Part shown: in pieces, positions 43,191 through 52,766 of the stretch
Position numbering within the stretch: position 1 is the stretch's first letter
Layout: every line of letters starts with the position of its first letter
Assembly (NCBI RefSeq): GCF_900104185.1
Contig: NZ_FNIZ01000001.1
Span: 191,374 to 255,373 of the forward strand
Length of the DNA stretch: 64,000 nt
Direction: 5' to 3'
Source: Halobacillus aidingensis
GTDB taxonomy: Bacteria > Bacillota > Bacilli > Bacillales > Halobacillaceae
Made by a program: the position numbers and the translations under genes
The notes under the pieces: model-generated
What the model was told of the DNA's origin: nothing
What the model saw: the letters and a program-made list of their open reading frames with translations, nothing else
The model's database searches: none

Positions 43191-44264
43191 TTGACCGACC
43201 AATTCATCCCAATAGGGGTAGCGATTGCCTTAACCGCCATTGTATTATGGAAAATATTTTATAACAATTTTGATATGGTCATCAATTATGCCGAGAAAAG
43301 AAGAGAAAAAGATGACATCTCACTTATAATCAAACGCAACGATGAACCCACGATTTCAATTAATCCACATACTGTTCTACCTTTAGCAAGTACTATGAAA
43401 ATCATCATTGCAATTGTATTTGCAAGACAAGTGAGCGATAACATAATTGATGAAAATGCATGGATTCCCAAAGAGGAGCTTTTGAAGTTCTATATGGAAG
43501 GGACAGATGGCGGTGCTCACAAACAATGGGTTCGTGCCAATTCCGACAAAGACCAGTACACCTTAAAAGAAATCGCGATTGGGATGATTGCCTACAGCTC
43601 CAATGCTAACACAGAATTCCTAATGAATTACCTTGGCTTAGAAGCTATCAATCTTTTACCAGCTTCTCTTCATATGAAGAGCCATACACCCATATTCCCA
43701 ATTGTCTCCTCCTTGTACATCCCTTCCTATATTGAAACCAAGGAGAAGGTTACGGATAAAAATGATCTTCTAAAGAGACTTGAGGGCATGTCTAGAGAGG
43801 AATATATTGACTGTTCTTTGGAAATTCATGAGCATTTAGCTGCAAACGAACAGAGAGGATACATGAACGAAGTGAAGCTGGATGTTGAGTTCCAAAAGAT
43901 ATGGTCTGACCGATTACCCGCAGCATCAGCCCAAGACTATTTGACCCTCATGCAGGTCATCAATCGAAGAGGAACATTTGATGATAAGATGCAGCGATGT
44001 ATTGAAGAAATCCTAGGTTATGCTTTGTACATACATCCAGCAAACAGAAAGTGGATCGAACACGGTGGGATGAAAGGAGGCTCGACTTTATTTGTTTTCA
44101 CGCATGCTTCCTATACAACGGATAAAGAAGGCAATCAGACAGAGGTCGTGTTCTTGGCCAACAATTTGAACGTCTTAAATTCTAGAAAACTGCAAAGGAA
44201 CTTTAACTCCTTTTTGCTTCACCTGTTAACCAACAAGGAGTTTAGAAAGAAAATAAGTTCTTGA
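43191..44264 (+). CDS. Membrane-anchored class A beta-lactamase-like protein
   Basis: A 357-residue serine hydrolase-fold protein. An N-terminal helix (residues 7-24) would anchor it with the domain outside. The three penicillin-recognising motifs are present: S67-T-M-K70, S136-S-N138 and K295-G-G in MKGGSTLF. No clear ExxLN omega-loop motif was found, so it may not hydrolyse beta-lactams. TTG start behind AAGGGAG. A membrane protein gene follows after 46 bases and may be cotranscribed. Likely a cell-wall-related or esterase-like member of the family. Confidence 0.8.
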   Translation: MTDQFIPIGVAIALTAIVLWKIFYNNFDMVINYAEKRREKDDISLIIKRNDEPTISINPHTVLPLASTMKIIIAIVFARQVSDNIIDENAWIPKEELLKFYMEGTDGGAHKQWVRANSDKDQYTLKEIAIGMIAYSSNANTEFLMNYLGLEAINLLPASLHMKSHTPIFPIVSSLYIPSYIETKEKVTDKNDLLKRLEGMSREEYIDCSLEIHEHLAANEQRGYMNEVKLDVEFQKIWSDRLPAASAQDYLTLMQVINRRGTFDDKMQRCIEEILGYALYIHPANRKWIEHGGMKGGSTLFVFTHASYTTDKEGNQTEVVFLANNLNVLNSRKLQRNFNSFLLHLLTNKEFRKKISS

Positions 44265-44310
44265 GTAGTAAAACTTAGATTACGATTTAAAAAAGGCAGG
44301 AGGAAAACCA

Positions 44311-44841
44311 TTGGACTTGATCGCCTGGGTGATTGTCGCAAGTGAAATCGGATTTTGGGTTGTCATCATCGCAGGACTAGTGACACGTTATATTTTCAAA
44401 AAGAAAAGAGCAGGACTGTTGTTACTCGCTTTAACCCCACTCATTGATTTGATCTTACTTGTAACGACAAGTGTTCACCTATGGAACGGGGCTGAGGCTA
44501 CAATCGCCCATGCGATTGCTGCCGTCTATATCGGTGTGTCGGTCGCCTTCGGTAAAAGCATGATTAAATGGGCGGATGTTCGTTTCCGATATTACATCAC
44601 AAAAGAAGGGCCGTGCCCCAATAAGCTTTCCGGCATCCCCCATGCTAAGCACTACTTTAAAAGCTGGCTGCAGCATGTGCTTGCCTATTTAATTGGGGCC
44701 ATTTTTCTTGTGAGCCTGATTTTTCTCATTGGTGATCCATCTCGCACTGAAGCTCTTTCCAATGCACTGAAGCTCTGGACCCTTGTCCTCGGTGTCGACT
44801 TTCTCATTGCAATCAGCCATTTCATCTGGCCAAAAAAATAA
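44311..44841 (+). CDS. Hypothetical membrane protein
   Basis: A 176-residue protein with about five membrane helices: two near 5-25 and 35-55, one near 65-82, two at about 117-140 and 152-172. A central loop RFRYYITKEGPCPNKLSG lies inside or outside between helices. TTG start with AGGAGG eight bases upstream. It follows the beta-lactamase-like gene and ends in a shared terminator. Function unknown. Confidence 0.75.
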   Translation: MDLIAWVIVASEIGFWVVIIAGLVTRYIFKKKRAGLLLLALTPLIDLILLVTTSVHLWNGAEATIAHAIAAVYIGVSVAFGKSMIKWADVRFRYYITKEGPCPNKLSGIPHAKHYFKSWLQHVLAYLIGAIFLVSLIFLIGDPSRTEALSNALKLWTLVLGVDFLIAISHFIWPKK

Positions 44842-44842
44842 A

Positions 44843-44884
44843 AAAAGTGTCTGCGCTCAGAAGAATAGAGGCAGACACTTTTTC
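44843..44884. terminator. Bidirectional terminator
   Basis: AAGTGTCTGC/GCAGACACTT stem between the convergent 44311 and lrgB genes, with A residues on one side and T residues on the other. Confidence 0.85.
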
Positions 44885-45572
44885 ACATGAACAATATCGT
44901 TAAACCCGGAGCCAGGATCGACACGAGGACTGCACTCAACACCATCGCGATCGTACTGACAGAACCTTCAAGCGGATCCCGCTCCATCGATGTCGCCGTC
45001 CCAATCGCATGTGAAGCACTCCCCATGCCGACCCCTTTTCCGAGTGGATGGGTGAGGCGGGAAAAGCGCATCACCACAGGGTGGATCAGCACTCCACCAA
45101 TGCCGGCAATCATGACAAAAACAGCTGCAAGCGGCATGACACCGCCGCTTGATTCCGCAATTGACATCGCAACAGGAGTTGTCACTGATTTCGGAACGAT
45201 CGAGTGGATGATCAACTCACTGAAACCCGCCCACTTGCTAAGCAAAAGTCCAGAGGTCACACCAATAAACGCGCCAACTGAAGTCCCTACCAAAATCGGC
45301 AGGAGCATCCTTTTCAGAAGATCACGGTACTGATAAAGCGGGAAAGCAAGCGCAACGACTGCCGGACCAAGCAAATAATCAATCCACTTGCCGCCGAGCA
45401 TATACGTATCATAAGAAAGACCGAACAGCAGTAAAAGAATGATTATGGTCACGGTCGACAAAATAATCGGGGCCGTATAGATGCGGCGAAACCTGCGATA
45501 GATGAACAACGCCCCCTGATAGATAAGAATCGTCAGAATGATTATGAACGAAGCCGGAAGAAGACTACTCAT
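44883..45572 (-). CDS. lrgB: LrgB/CidB-family membrane protein
   Basis: A 229-residue protein with about seven membrane helices. VPKSVTTPVAMSIAESSGG and GKGVGMGSASHAIGTA are the conserved family segments. Members pair with LrgA/CidA; in bacilli such pairs act in pyruvate transport (PftAB) or in holin-like control of murein hydrolases. Starts within the end of lrgA (8-base overlap). Confidence 0.9.
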   Translation of the reverse strand: MSSLLPASFIIILTILIYQGALFIYRRFRRIYTAPIILSTVTIIILLLLFGLSYDTYMLGGKWIDYLLGPAVVALAFPLYQYRDLLKRMLLPILVGTSVGAFIGVTSGLLLSKWAGFSELIIHSIVPKSVTTPVAMSIAESSGGVMPLAAVFVMIAGIGGVLIHPVVMRFSRLTHPLGKGVGMGSASHAIGTATSMERDPLEGSVSTIAMVLSAVLVSILAPGLTILFM

Positions 45573-45936
45573 GAGCAGCCTCCCTCCTTCTCGCCATCCA
45601 CTGAGCGACGAAACCTGAGATCCCCATCACTAAAGCCGTACTCAATAAGCCGATGAGAATCAAAAGCACCCCTTTCCCTTCAAAAACATACGCATAGCTC
45701 ATGACGCCGACTGTGGCCGGAATGAAAAAGAACGGCAGATGTTTGATCATGAACCCCACGCCCTGTTTGAACCAGTGTTCGGGGACTATCTTTAATGATA
45801 AGAGTGCGAACAGAATTACCAGGCCGATGACGCTGCCTGGGATAAATAGGTTGAATGTATTTTGTATAAGTGTTCCGAGTAAGTAGATGATGTATAAGCC
45901 GGTGATCTGCAGAATAATAGTGACTGCTTTTGACAC
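45565..45936 (-). CDS. lrgA: LrgA/CidA-family holin-like membrane protein
   Basis: A 123-residue protein with four membrane helices and the family segment FIPGSVIGLVILFALLSLKI. GTG start behind GAAGGAT. First gene of the lrgAB pair. No LytTR-type regulator is next to it. Confidence 0.9.
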   Translation of the reverse strand: MSKAVTIILQITGLYIIYLLGTLIQNTFNLFIPGSVIGLVILFALLSLKIVPEHWFKQGVGFMIKHLPFFFIPATVGVMSYAYVFEGKGVLLILIGLLSTALVMGISGFVAQWMARRREAAHE

Positions 45937-45981
45937 GTGTGATCCTTCTTTCTAGTTGTGAGATGGAAGTTTTCTTCCTTC

Positions 45982-46009
45982 ATTATATAGGAATGTGAAG
46001 AGCATACAA
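45982..46009 (-). promoter_or_regulatory. Probable lrgAB promoter
   Basis: TTGTAT and TATAAT on the minus strand are spaced by 16 bases, about 50 bases before the lrgA start. Confidence 0.5.
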
Positions 46010-46175
46010 AAATCCTGCTCCCTAGTTGTTAAGTGAACAGGAAATGATCTTACCATAAGAGTGATTGTCCCGCGCATCATGTACTGAATCATCTTAACAT
46101 TAAGTACAAACTTTAAATCATACATAGACACTTCTTTATATTTCTTTTTCATTCTCATGACATGAGCTTTGGATC

Positions 46176-46207
46176 TTGCACAATATGTTAGTATTTTTCT
46201 ATATTGT
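46176..46207 (+). promoter_or_regulatory. Probable promoter of the 46253 lipoprotein gene
   Basis: TTGCAC and TATATT are spaced by 18 bases. ACAATAT and ATATTGT form an inverted repeat across the same stretch (46180-46207) and may be an operator. The rest of 46010-46175 shows nothing recognised. Confidence 0.4.
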
Positions 46208-46252
46208 ACCTAAACAACCAATCTTTTCTGTTAAAAGGAAGTGTGTAACATC

Positions 46253-47326
46253 ATGAAAAAATTCATACAACTGCTGCTTGCAGCCCTAATAATTGTTCTG
46301 CTTGGAGCCTGTGCGGAGCAGACTTCAGAAGAGGCAGAAGAAGCCCCTAAAAAAGAAACTGCACCAGAACAAAAAAAGGACCCGGAGCCTCCTTATCAAG
46401 CGTTAGAACCATCTGAAGACGCCGTCCCACTCAAGGAACGCTTGTCCAAAGAAGAACTTAAGAATATGCCGGATGAGGAGCTAGCGCTCGGTGGTGACCC
46501 TAAGCGTTCCGTTCCTGTCGGTGAGACACTCAGCAAAGGGATGGAAGATAAGGCGAACGGACCGCTGAAGGATCATAGACTTGTCGCTTATTATGGGACC
46601 CCTCAATCAGAAAACATGGGCATTCTCGGCACGATGGAGCCTGAGGAACTTATGAAACAGCTCAAAGAGCAGGCCCAGGCCTACTCGAATGCTGATCCTG
46701 CCCGGCCGGCCATTCCAACCATTGAACTGATTACGACCATGGCCCAACGCGCTCCGGGACCTGAGGGTACATACGTGAGTAAGCTCCCGGATGAAAAAAT
46801 CGAGGAGTATGTAAACCTCGCGGAGAAACACGATGCGCTCGTTCTTCTCGATATCCAGCTTGGTACCGATACGGTGATGAACCAGGTGAAAAGCATTGAG
46901 AAATGGCTCAAGCATCCGAACGTTCACCTTGCGATCGACACCGAATTTCAAGTCGATGAAGGCGAAGTACCAGGAGAAGACCTCGGCCAGGTGGATGGAA
47001 AAGAGGTTCAAAAAGCCGTTGAATACCTTTCCAAGCTGACAGAGAAAAATAACCTGCCCGATAAGTTTGTTCTTGTCCACCAGTTCACGGAACATGTGCT
47101 TACGAATAAAGATGCTATTCAACCCACTGATAACGTGGAAGTGGCGCTTAATTTTGACGGCTGGGGCTCATCGATTGATAAAATGGCGCTGTATAAAAAA
47201 TATGTGCGCGACAATCCTTCCCAGTACGGAGGTTTTAAAGTTTTCTATGATAAGGATCAGCCGGTGATGACACCGGAAGAAGTTGTGAAACTCGATCCTA
47301 GTCCTGCGATAGTGAATTATCAATAA
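46253..47326 (+). CDS. Lipoprotein of unknown function
   Basis: A 357-residue exported lipoprotein. The signal IIVLLGAC ends at C20. A Glu/Lys/Pro-rich linker of about 70 residues follows, then a domain from residue 105 (KDHRLVAYYGTPQSENMGIL) with barrel-like alternation: PTIELITTMAQ, ALVLLDIQLG, VHLAIDTEFQV, FVLVHQFTEH, VEVALNFDGWG. This suggests a TIM-barrel, glycosidase-like fold, but no catalytic residues can be assigned. ATG at 46253 after AAAAGGAAG. Confidence 0.75.
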   Translation: MKKFIQLLLAALIIVLLGACAEQTSEEAEEAPKKETAPEQKKDPEPPYQALEPSEDAVPLKERLSKEELKNMPDEELALGGDPKRSVPVGETLSKGMEDKANGPLKDHRLVAYYGTPQSENMGILGTMEPEELMKQLKEQAQAYSNADPARPAIPTIELITTMAQRAPGPEGTYVSKLPDEKIEEYVNLAEKHDALVLLDIQLGTDTVMNQVKSIEKWLKHPNVHLAIDTEFQVDEGEVPGEDLGQVDGKEVQKAVEYLSKLTEKNNLPDKFVLVHQFTEHVLTNKDAIQPTDNVEVALNFDGWGSSIDKMALYKKYVRDNPSQYGGFKVFYDKDQPVMTPEEVVKLDPSPAIVNYQ

Positions 47327-47366
47327 AAAAAGTGCCTGTTCGCTTAATGACGAGCAGGCACTTTTT
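47324..47366 (+). terminator. Terminator of the lipoprotein gene
   Basis: AGTGCCTGTTCG/CGAGCAGGCACT stem with TTTTT after it. Confidence 0.85.
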
Positions 47367-47463
47367 CTGTTGCGATAGTGAGGAGCAATGGTTTTTAGAA
47401 ACGATACTCCCACTTTCACCATGTGAAGATTCTCCGAGTGATGAGGTTTAAAAGACTTTTGAG

Positions 47464-48285
47464 TTATTTACCACCTGTAAACGTGACACCTTTAATAAAG
47501 TAACGGTTAAAGAAGGCATAAATCAGTAAGGACGGAATCGTCATAAGAGTCGATGCTGCCATAATTAAATTCCAGAAACTGATGTATTGTCCTTTAAATG
47601 TATTCAACCCTAAAGTCAGCGTAAACATCTCTTCATCTGACATGATGATTAGCGGTCTCATAAAGTCATTCCAAGAAGACATAAAAATAAAGACAGCCTG
47701 CGCAGCGAGTGCGGGTTTTGCTAATGGCATAACAATTTTGAAAAACGTACCGATCCGGCTAAGTCCATCCATTTGAGCCGCTTCCTCGAGCTCTTTCGGG
47801 AAGTTCAAAAAGAACTGCCTCATCATGAATATGAACGTTGCATTAACCATACCTGGGATGATCAATCCTTGGTAGGTGTTTAACCATCCGAACATCTTTA
47901 AAATTAGGTAACTAGGAATCAAGGTTACTTGGAATGGAATCATGAGAACCACAAGGATTAGGAAAAACCAAAACTTACGGCCTGCAAATTTAATTCTTGC
48001 CAATGCGTATCCGGCCATGGAGTTAAAAATAATGTTCAAGAAAACCATACAAGCTGTGATAAAAATGGAATTGAACATCCACCTTAGAAATAAGGGCTCT
48101 TGGGAAAAGATTTGAATGTAGTTATCAAAAGTGAATGTTTCTGGTAAAAATGTAATTCCTGATACGATTTCTTCCAGCGATTTGAAGGAAGAAAGAATAG
48201 CCCACAAAAATGGAATGAATGTGATGACCGCGTATAGAATTAAGATTGTGTAAATGAAAGGCTTGGAAAATAGTCTTTTCTTCAT
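47464..48285 (-). CDS. Carbohydrate ABC transporter permease, MalG type
   Basis: A 273-residue inner membrane protein with six helices and the cytoplasmic EAA loop EELEEAAQMDGLSRIGTFFK-like segment near residues 160-185. It forms the channel with the 48298 protein. AAGGGGG precedes the ATG, which lies 12 bases after the previous stop. It is the last gene of the importer operon. No ATPase gene is present here; a shared MsmX-type ATPase is likely to serve. Confidence 0.93.
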   Translation of the reverse strand: MKKRLFSKPFIYTILILYAVITFIPFLWAILSSFKSLEEIVSGITFLPETFTFDNYIQIFSQEPLFLRWMFNSIFITACMVFLNIIFNSMAGYALARIKFAGRKFWFFLILVVLMIPFQVTLIPSYLILKMFGWLNTYQGLIIPGMVNATFIFMMRQFFLNFPKELEEAAQMDGLSRIGTFFKIVMPLAKPALAAQAVFIFMSSWNDFMRPLIIMSDEEMFTLTLGLNTFKGQYISFWNLIMAASTLMTIPSLLIYAFFNRYFIKGVTFTGGK

Positions 48286-48297
48286 CTCTGAACCCCC

Positions 48298-49272
48298 TTA
48301 GTCATGAAGCTTCTCTTCACCAAAGAATTTCTTCTGAATCAATGTAACTACCATGATGATGATTGCCAGAATAACTGCCAATGCTGATGCATAGCCCATA
48401 TCTAATGATTTGAAGGCATATTGATAAATAAGTAACACGATGGTCAGTGTCGAGTTATTTGGTCCACCTGATCCTCCAGAGAAGATGTAGGATTGGTCAA
48501 ATAACTGGAATGTACCTATGACCCCCATGACAACGACAAAGAAAGTTACAGGCTTCAATATTGGGATTGTGATGTAGATAAACTTTTGCCACCAGTTTGC
48601 TCCGTCGATGGTCGCTGCTTCATAAACAGAATCAGAGATATCCTGCATCGCCGCTAAATAAATGACCATAAAGAATGGAGCCGTGGCCCAGATATTCATA
48701 ATCATAATAGATTTCAGGGCAATGCTCGGATCGGCCAGCCAATTATACGTAGGCAATTGTAAAAAAGCCAAAAAGGTATTGATAAGCCCGTCAGGATTAT
48801 ACATCCACATGAAAATGATTGTAAGAACAGCGGATGATGTTACCGTCGGTAAAAAGAAAATAATTCGGAATGCGTTTTTCCCACGGATATTAGAATTTAA
48901 AGCAGCAGCTAATAGTAAGGCTAAACAGGTTTGGACGGGTACTACAATCAAAACGTATTCAGCAGTATTTTTTAGAGCGATCATGGCCCGTCCATCATCA
49001 AACGACCTTGTATAATTATCGAGTCCAATGAATTCGTACCCTATGCCTCCCAGCAATTGAACATCATTAAAGGATAAGTACAAAGCATATAAAATAGGAA
49101 TGACAACAAAAATTCCAATCGTGAAGATCGTAGGGCTCATAAACAAGTATCCCGAAAACCCTTCTTTAAATGTCTTCGTCATCATTTTCTTCGGCTTTTT
49201 TGGTTGTTTCTTTTGTTTGGAACCTCTTTTCTGAAAAACTTGAGAACGATCCTCTTTTTTCACCGGATCCAT
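48298..49272 (-). CDS. Carbohydrate ABC transporter permease, MalF type
   Basis: A 324-residue permease with six membrane helices and EAA loop SVYEAATIDGANWWQKFIYI. A lysine-rich N-terminal tail (KQKKQPKKPKKMMTK) precedes the first helix. The start MDPVKKEDRSQ at 49272 follows AGAGGTG. Partner of the 47464 permease. Confidence 0.93.
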   Translation of the reverse strand: MDPVKKEDRSQVFQKRGSKQKKQPKKPKKMMTKTFKEGFSGYLFMSPTIFTIGIFVVIPILYALYLSFNDVQLLGGIGYEFIGLDNYTRSFDDGRAMIALKNTAEYVLIVVPVQTCLALLLAAALNSNIRGKNAFRIIFFLPTVTSSAVLTIIFMWMYNPDGLINTFLAFLQLPTYNWLADPSIALKSIMIMNIWATAPFFMVIYLAAMQDISDSVYEAATIDGANWWQKFIYITIPILKPVTFFVVVMGVIGTFQLFDQSYIFSGGSGGPNNSTLTIVLLIYQYAFKSLDMGYASALAVILAIIIMVVTLIQKKFFGEEKLHD

Positions 49273-49300
49273 GTTGACACCTCTTTCCTGATATAAATGT

Positions 49301-49327
49301 AAGAGGGGACTCAAGTGGTCCCCTCTT
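49301..49327 (-). promoter_or_regulatory. Intergenic stem-loop between binding protein and permease genes
   Basis: AAGAGGGGAC/GTCCCCTCTT is a perfect 10-bp stem with seven-base loop and only a short T stretch. It may stop part of transcription or protect the upstream message, so that the binding protein is made in excess. Confidence 0.6.
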
Positions 49328-49332
49328 ATCCT

Positions 49333-50613
49333 TTAATTGGAAGACTCAATTTCTTTATTGGCCGTCTCTTGAGCTTTTTGCAACGCTTCCTCTAACGTTT
49401 GTTCGCCAAGAAGTGCACTAATGAATTGGTTATCAAAGTTTGTCATAATGGTCGGTAGGTTTTTACCTGCTTGCCATGGTTGTGCGTAAGATGCTCCTTC
49501 TACAAATGACTGGCGAAGAGGATCTTCATCATACCCAAGCTCTTCCGCTACAGATTTACGCGTTGGCAGTGCGAATCCTTTGCTTGTCCATGTTTCCATA
49601 CCTTCTTTACCTGTGAGGTAAGAAATCAACTCCCACGATGCTTCTTTCACCTCGGATTGTTTGTTCATTACGTAAGCAACAGTGAAAGCAGCGGTTGCTT
49701 TCTCTCCATTGATGGTTGGTAGTTCCGCTGTTGTAAAGTTTAAGTCACTGAAGTTATCTTCTAAGAACGGGATGGTCCAGTTCCCTTCAATAACCATAGC
49801 AGCCTTTCCTTGACCAAACATATCTCCACCCCAATCTGTACCTACATCAGAGGGTAATCCAGCGCTCTGATCCTCTTGGTACATTTCAATGACAGGTTTT
49901 AGTGAAGCAATGGCCTCTTCACTTGCGAAAGCTGCTTTCCCATTGTCATCGACAACTTGTCCACCATAAGGTTGGAACTTATAAAATTGTCGTGCAAGTT
50001 CTTTAGACAAACCAAGACCGAATCGCTCTGGCTGCCCATCTCCGTCTTCATCCACCGTTAACTTTTGTGCATACTCTCCAAGTTCTTCCCATGTTTCTGG
50101 AGGACCTTCGAGACCAGCCTCTTCAAAGGCTGACTCATTATAAAATAAAGACAATGTTGAGAAATCCTTTGGAAAACCGTATTGAGTTCCATCTATCTTG
50201 AACGCATTCAGAAGCGGCTCTTCAAAGTCCTCTACGTCGAAATCCTCAGTCACGTATTCATCTAAAGGCTCTAGAACTCCAGTATCAATGAGTGAAGGAG
50301 CCTCTAATGCATCTAGATAAAAGACATCAGCGGCCTCCCCACCTACCAAACGGGTTTTTGTAACGTCCATATATTGATCAGCAATCACTTCGTGCTTCAC
50401 TTCAATATCAGGGTGTTTTTCTTCAAAAGAGGCGATGGTTTCTTTCAATAATTTTTCTTCTTCAGGACTAGATCCCCAACCAGCTAGTTCAACAACCGTC
50501 TTCCCATCCTCATTTTCTCCTCCACCCGAAGAGTCACTGCTGCATCCTACGAGAGCTGTTCCTAACAGCATGCCTGAAACCCCTACAGCCGCCAACATTT
50601 TATTGATTTTCAT
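49333..50613 (-). CDS. Carbohydrate ABC transporter substrate-binding lipoprotein
   Basis: A protein of about 426 residues. The signal ends in the lipobox ALVGC. The mature part has the family-1 pattern: TVVELAGWGSSPEEEKLL, VAD-type GEAADVFYLD, YGFPKDFSTLSLFYNESAFE and AAMVIEGNWTIPF. ATG at 50613 or six bases upstream; the former is ten bases from GGAGGG. It begins about 20 bases after the glycosidase gene. Substrate probably an oligosaccharide or glucoside acted on by that enzyme. Confidence 0.92.
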   Translation of the reverse strand: MKINKMLAAVGVSGMLLGTALVGCSSDSSGGGENEDGKTVVELAGWGSSPEEEKLLKETIASFEEKHPDIEVKHEVIADQYMDVTKTRLVGGEAADVFYLDALEAPSLIDTGVLEPLDEYVTEDFDVEDFEEPLLNAFKIDGTQYGFPKDFSTLSLFYNESAFEEAGLEGPPETWEELGEYAQKLTVDEDGDGQPERFGLGLSKELARQFYKFQPYGGQVVDDNGKAAFASEEAIASLKPVIEMYQEDQSAGLPSDVGTDWGGDMFGQGKAAMVIEGNWTIPFLEDNFSDLNFTTAELPTINGEKATAAFTVAYVMNKQSEVKEASWELISYLTGKEGMETWTSKGFALPTRKSVAEELGYDEDPLRQSFVEGASYAQPWQAGKNLPTIMTNFDNQFISALLGEQTLEEALQKAQETANKEIESSN

Positions 50614-50635
50614 ACCCATCAATCCCTCCGTTTTT

Positions 50636-52750
50636 TTAAACATTAACACTCACATGTTCTGCTTTTTGAATAAGGAAACCCGTTGTATTCTTATGAATGT
50701 CTACTTGATGCCCACTGGAATCTCGTTTCACTTTCAAAGATAGATATCCATCCCCAAGAGGAAGATTTTCCAAGCTCAGTTCACTCATTTCAGGCAGTAA
50801 TTTTGGATGAATAGCTAATTGGTTATTTTCTATATTTGGATACAAACCAAGCATCGTTCTAACAAAAGTAAGTGGTGTGCCAGCCGCCCATGCTTGCGGA
50901 GAACATGCTACTGGATAAGGGACCGGCTTGCCTTCTTCTCTGCTGTATCCACAAAACAGTTCAGGGAGTCTATGATTTTCGAATGATTGAGAAGCTTCAA
51001 TCATGCCTGAGATAACCTTGTTCGCTTGTTCATCACCTTTCAACAGCCCCATTCCTAGTAAAATCATACTGTTATCATGAGGCCAGACACTTCCGTCATG
51101 ATAGCTGATCGGGTTGTAGGCCGCTTCTCCCTCTCCCATCGTACGAATGCCATATCCAGAGAACATAGCAGGGGAAACGAGCATATCCATCACTTTTTGT
51201 GCTCTTTCTTCCATTAACATACCGGAAAATAAAACATGTCCGGGATTAGAGGTAAGCGTCCCCACTCGCTCTTTATTTTTATCTAAAGCAATGGCATAGA
51301 ACTCTTTATCTTCCATCCAGAAAGCACTTTCAAATTTTTTCTTAAGTGATTCCGCTTGTTTCCACAATGTTTTTGCTTTTTCTTCTTGACCATTCGCTTC
51401 ATAGATTTGAGCCAAGCCGGCTTTTGCTTGATACACATACCCTTGTACCTCTGCAAGAGCAATTGGGGATTCTCCAAAGTCTCCATTTCTATGAACAACC
51501 GAATCAGCGGAATCTTTCCAACCTTGGTTAGCAATTCCTTTCGATGATTCCTGGTGGTACTCTACAAAACCATCTCCATCCCTGTCCCCATATAAATCGA
51601 TCCAATCAAGGGCTGCTTCAATGGTTTTTTCTAATTCTTCAAAAAGCTGCATGTCCTTGTACCAATGTACATATTCGGTAACTAAAATGAGGAACAGTGG
51701 CGTCGAATCGATAGATCCATAATAAGGAGTAAATGGAACTTGGTTCGTATTTGCAAGCTCACCATAACGTACTTCATGCATAATTTTCCCTGGTTCTTCA
51801 TCTCTCCAGGAATCTTTCTTTGTACCTTGATAGTGAGCCATCGTCCTAAGCGTCCCGCGTACGATATCCGGTTGGAACGGAAGCATTTGTAATGCTGCAA
51901 TTAAACTATCTCTCCCAAAAGGAACACCGAACCACGGCAAACCAGCTACAAAGAAAGGCCCATGACCTACATCGGTCGATAATGCCTGCAAATCCTGTAT
52001 TCCTCTGTCCACCAGGTTTTGCAGTGGTTTATATTCTGTTGATATATTGGTAACGCTTTCATTCCAAGTTTTATAATTCTCTTTCAAACCCTTATAAGCC
52101 AGGGACCAATCGTGCACTTCTATCTTCTCTCCTGCCAATGTAGGAATGATATATAAAGTAAGTTCTTTCACCTCGCCGTGATCCAACTCAATCGGTACTT
52201 GAATCGTTTGGTCGTTCACATTTGCATTCTCTTGTTCATCCCAGGCAACTCTAGTATTTCTCTTTATGTCATCCGCTCCAACGTATGAAAAAACTAAATC
52301 GTTAGCGGTTTGGGACACTCCTAATTTCTTGCCGGTCGTTCCGTTTTGAAAACCTCGAACGATAAACATGTCAGAGAAATCGACATCGAGTGAAAGCTCA
52401 ACCGTGAACTTCACCTTTTTCGGATTATAGTTCCTTAAGGTGACCCTGTCATATAGAACATCACTATAAATGAAACGATGTCTCTTTATTTCTATGGATT
52501 CTCGCCATAACTCCACTTCCCCGTCTTTTTCTATGTGAGGATTTGTAAGTAACATTGAAGACTCGTAGGTTTCACCTGGTTCTGATTTTAAGAGAATGGG
52601 CTCTTCTCCATTAATCGTTATCTTCATTTCACTGAGAAAACGGGTATCTTTCTTGTACAGCCCCAGTCCATACTTATGATTTAGTGGGATGTCTCCCTTC
52701 TTATCCGTTAACAAAAATAATTCATTGTCCTTCAAAACACGATATTCCAT
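50636..52750 (-). CDS. Glycogen-debranching-type glycosidase (GDE_N_bis plus alpha/alpha-barrel)
   Basis: A 704-residue cytoplasmic enzyme. The first 250 residues resemble the GDE_N_bis beta domain (FLLTDKKGDIPLNHKYGLGL, YKKDTRFLSEMKI). The remainder is a six-hairpin barrel with GLPWFGVPFGRDSLIAALQM, DRDGDGFVEYH and SYHDGSVWPHDNSMI, likely to hold the acidic catalytic residues. Family members are annotated amylo-alpha-1,6-glucosidases, but many act on small glucosides. First gene of the operon with the ABC importer, so it probably hydrolyses the imported sugar. Confidence 0.85.
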   Translation of the reverse strand: MEYRVLKDNELFLLTDKKGDIPLNHKYGLGLYKKDTRFLSEMKITINGEEPILLKSEPGETYESSMLLTNPHIEKDGEVELWRESIEIKRHRFIYSDVLYDRVTLRNYNPKKVKFTVELSLDVDFSDMFIVRGFQNGTTGKKLGVSQTANDLVFSYVGADDIKRNTRVAWDEQENANVNDQTIQVPIELDHGEVKELTLYIIPTLAGEKIEVHDWSLAYKGLKENYKTWNESVTNISTEYKPLQNLVDRGIQDLQALSTDVGHGPFFVAGLPWFGVPFGRDSLIAALQMLPFQPDIVRGTLRTMAHYQGTKKDSWRDEEPGKIMHEVRYGELANTNQVPFTPYYGSIDSTPLFLILVTEYVHWYKDMQLFEELEKTIEAALDWIDLYGDRDGDGFVEYHQESSKGIANQGWKDSADSVVHRNGDFGESPIALAEVQGYVYQAKAGLAQIYEANGQEEKAKTLWKQAESLKKKFESAFWMEDKEFYAIALDKNKERVGTLTSNPGHVLFSGMLMEERAQKVMDMLVSPAMFSGYGIRTMGEGEAAYNPISYHDGSVWPHDNSMILLGMGLLKGDEQANKVISGMIEASQSFENHRLPELFCGYSREEGKPVPYPVACSPQAWAAGTPLTFVRTMLGLYPNIENNQLAIHPKLLPEMSELSLENLPLGDGYLSLKVKRDSSGHQVDIHKNTTGFLIQKAEHVSVNV

Positions 52751-52766
52751 CTTCTCATCCTCCTAA

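Noticed and set aside
45952-46158. A 68-codon minus-strand frame upstream of lrgA
   Set aside because: No ribosome site of note, unusual composition, and it covers the likely lrgA promoter.
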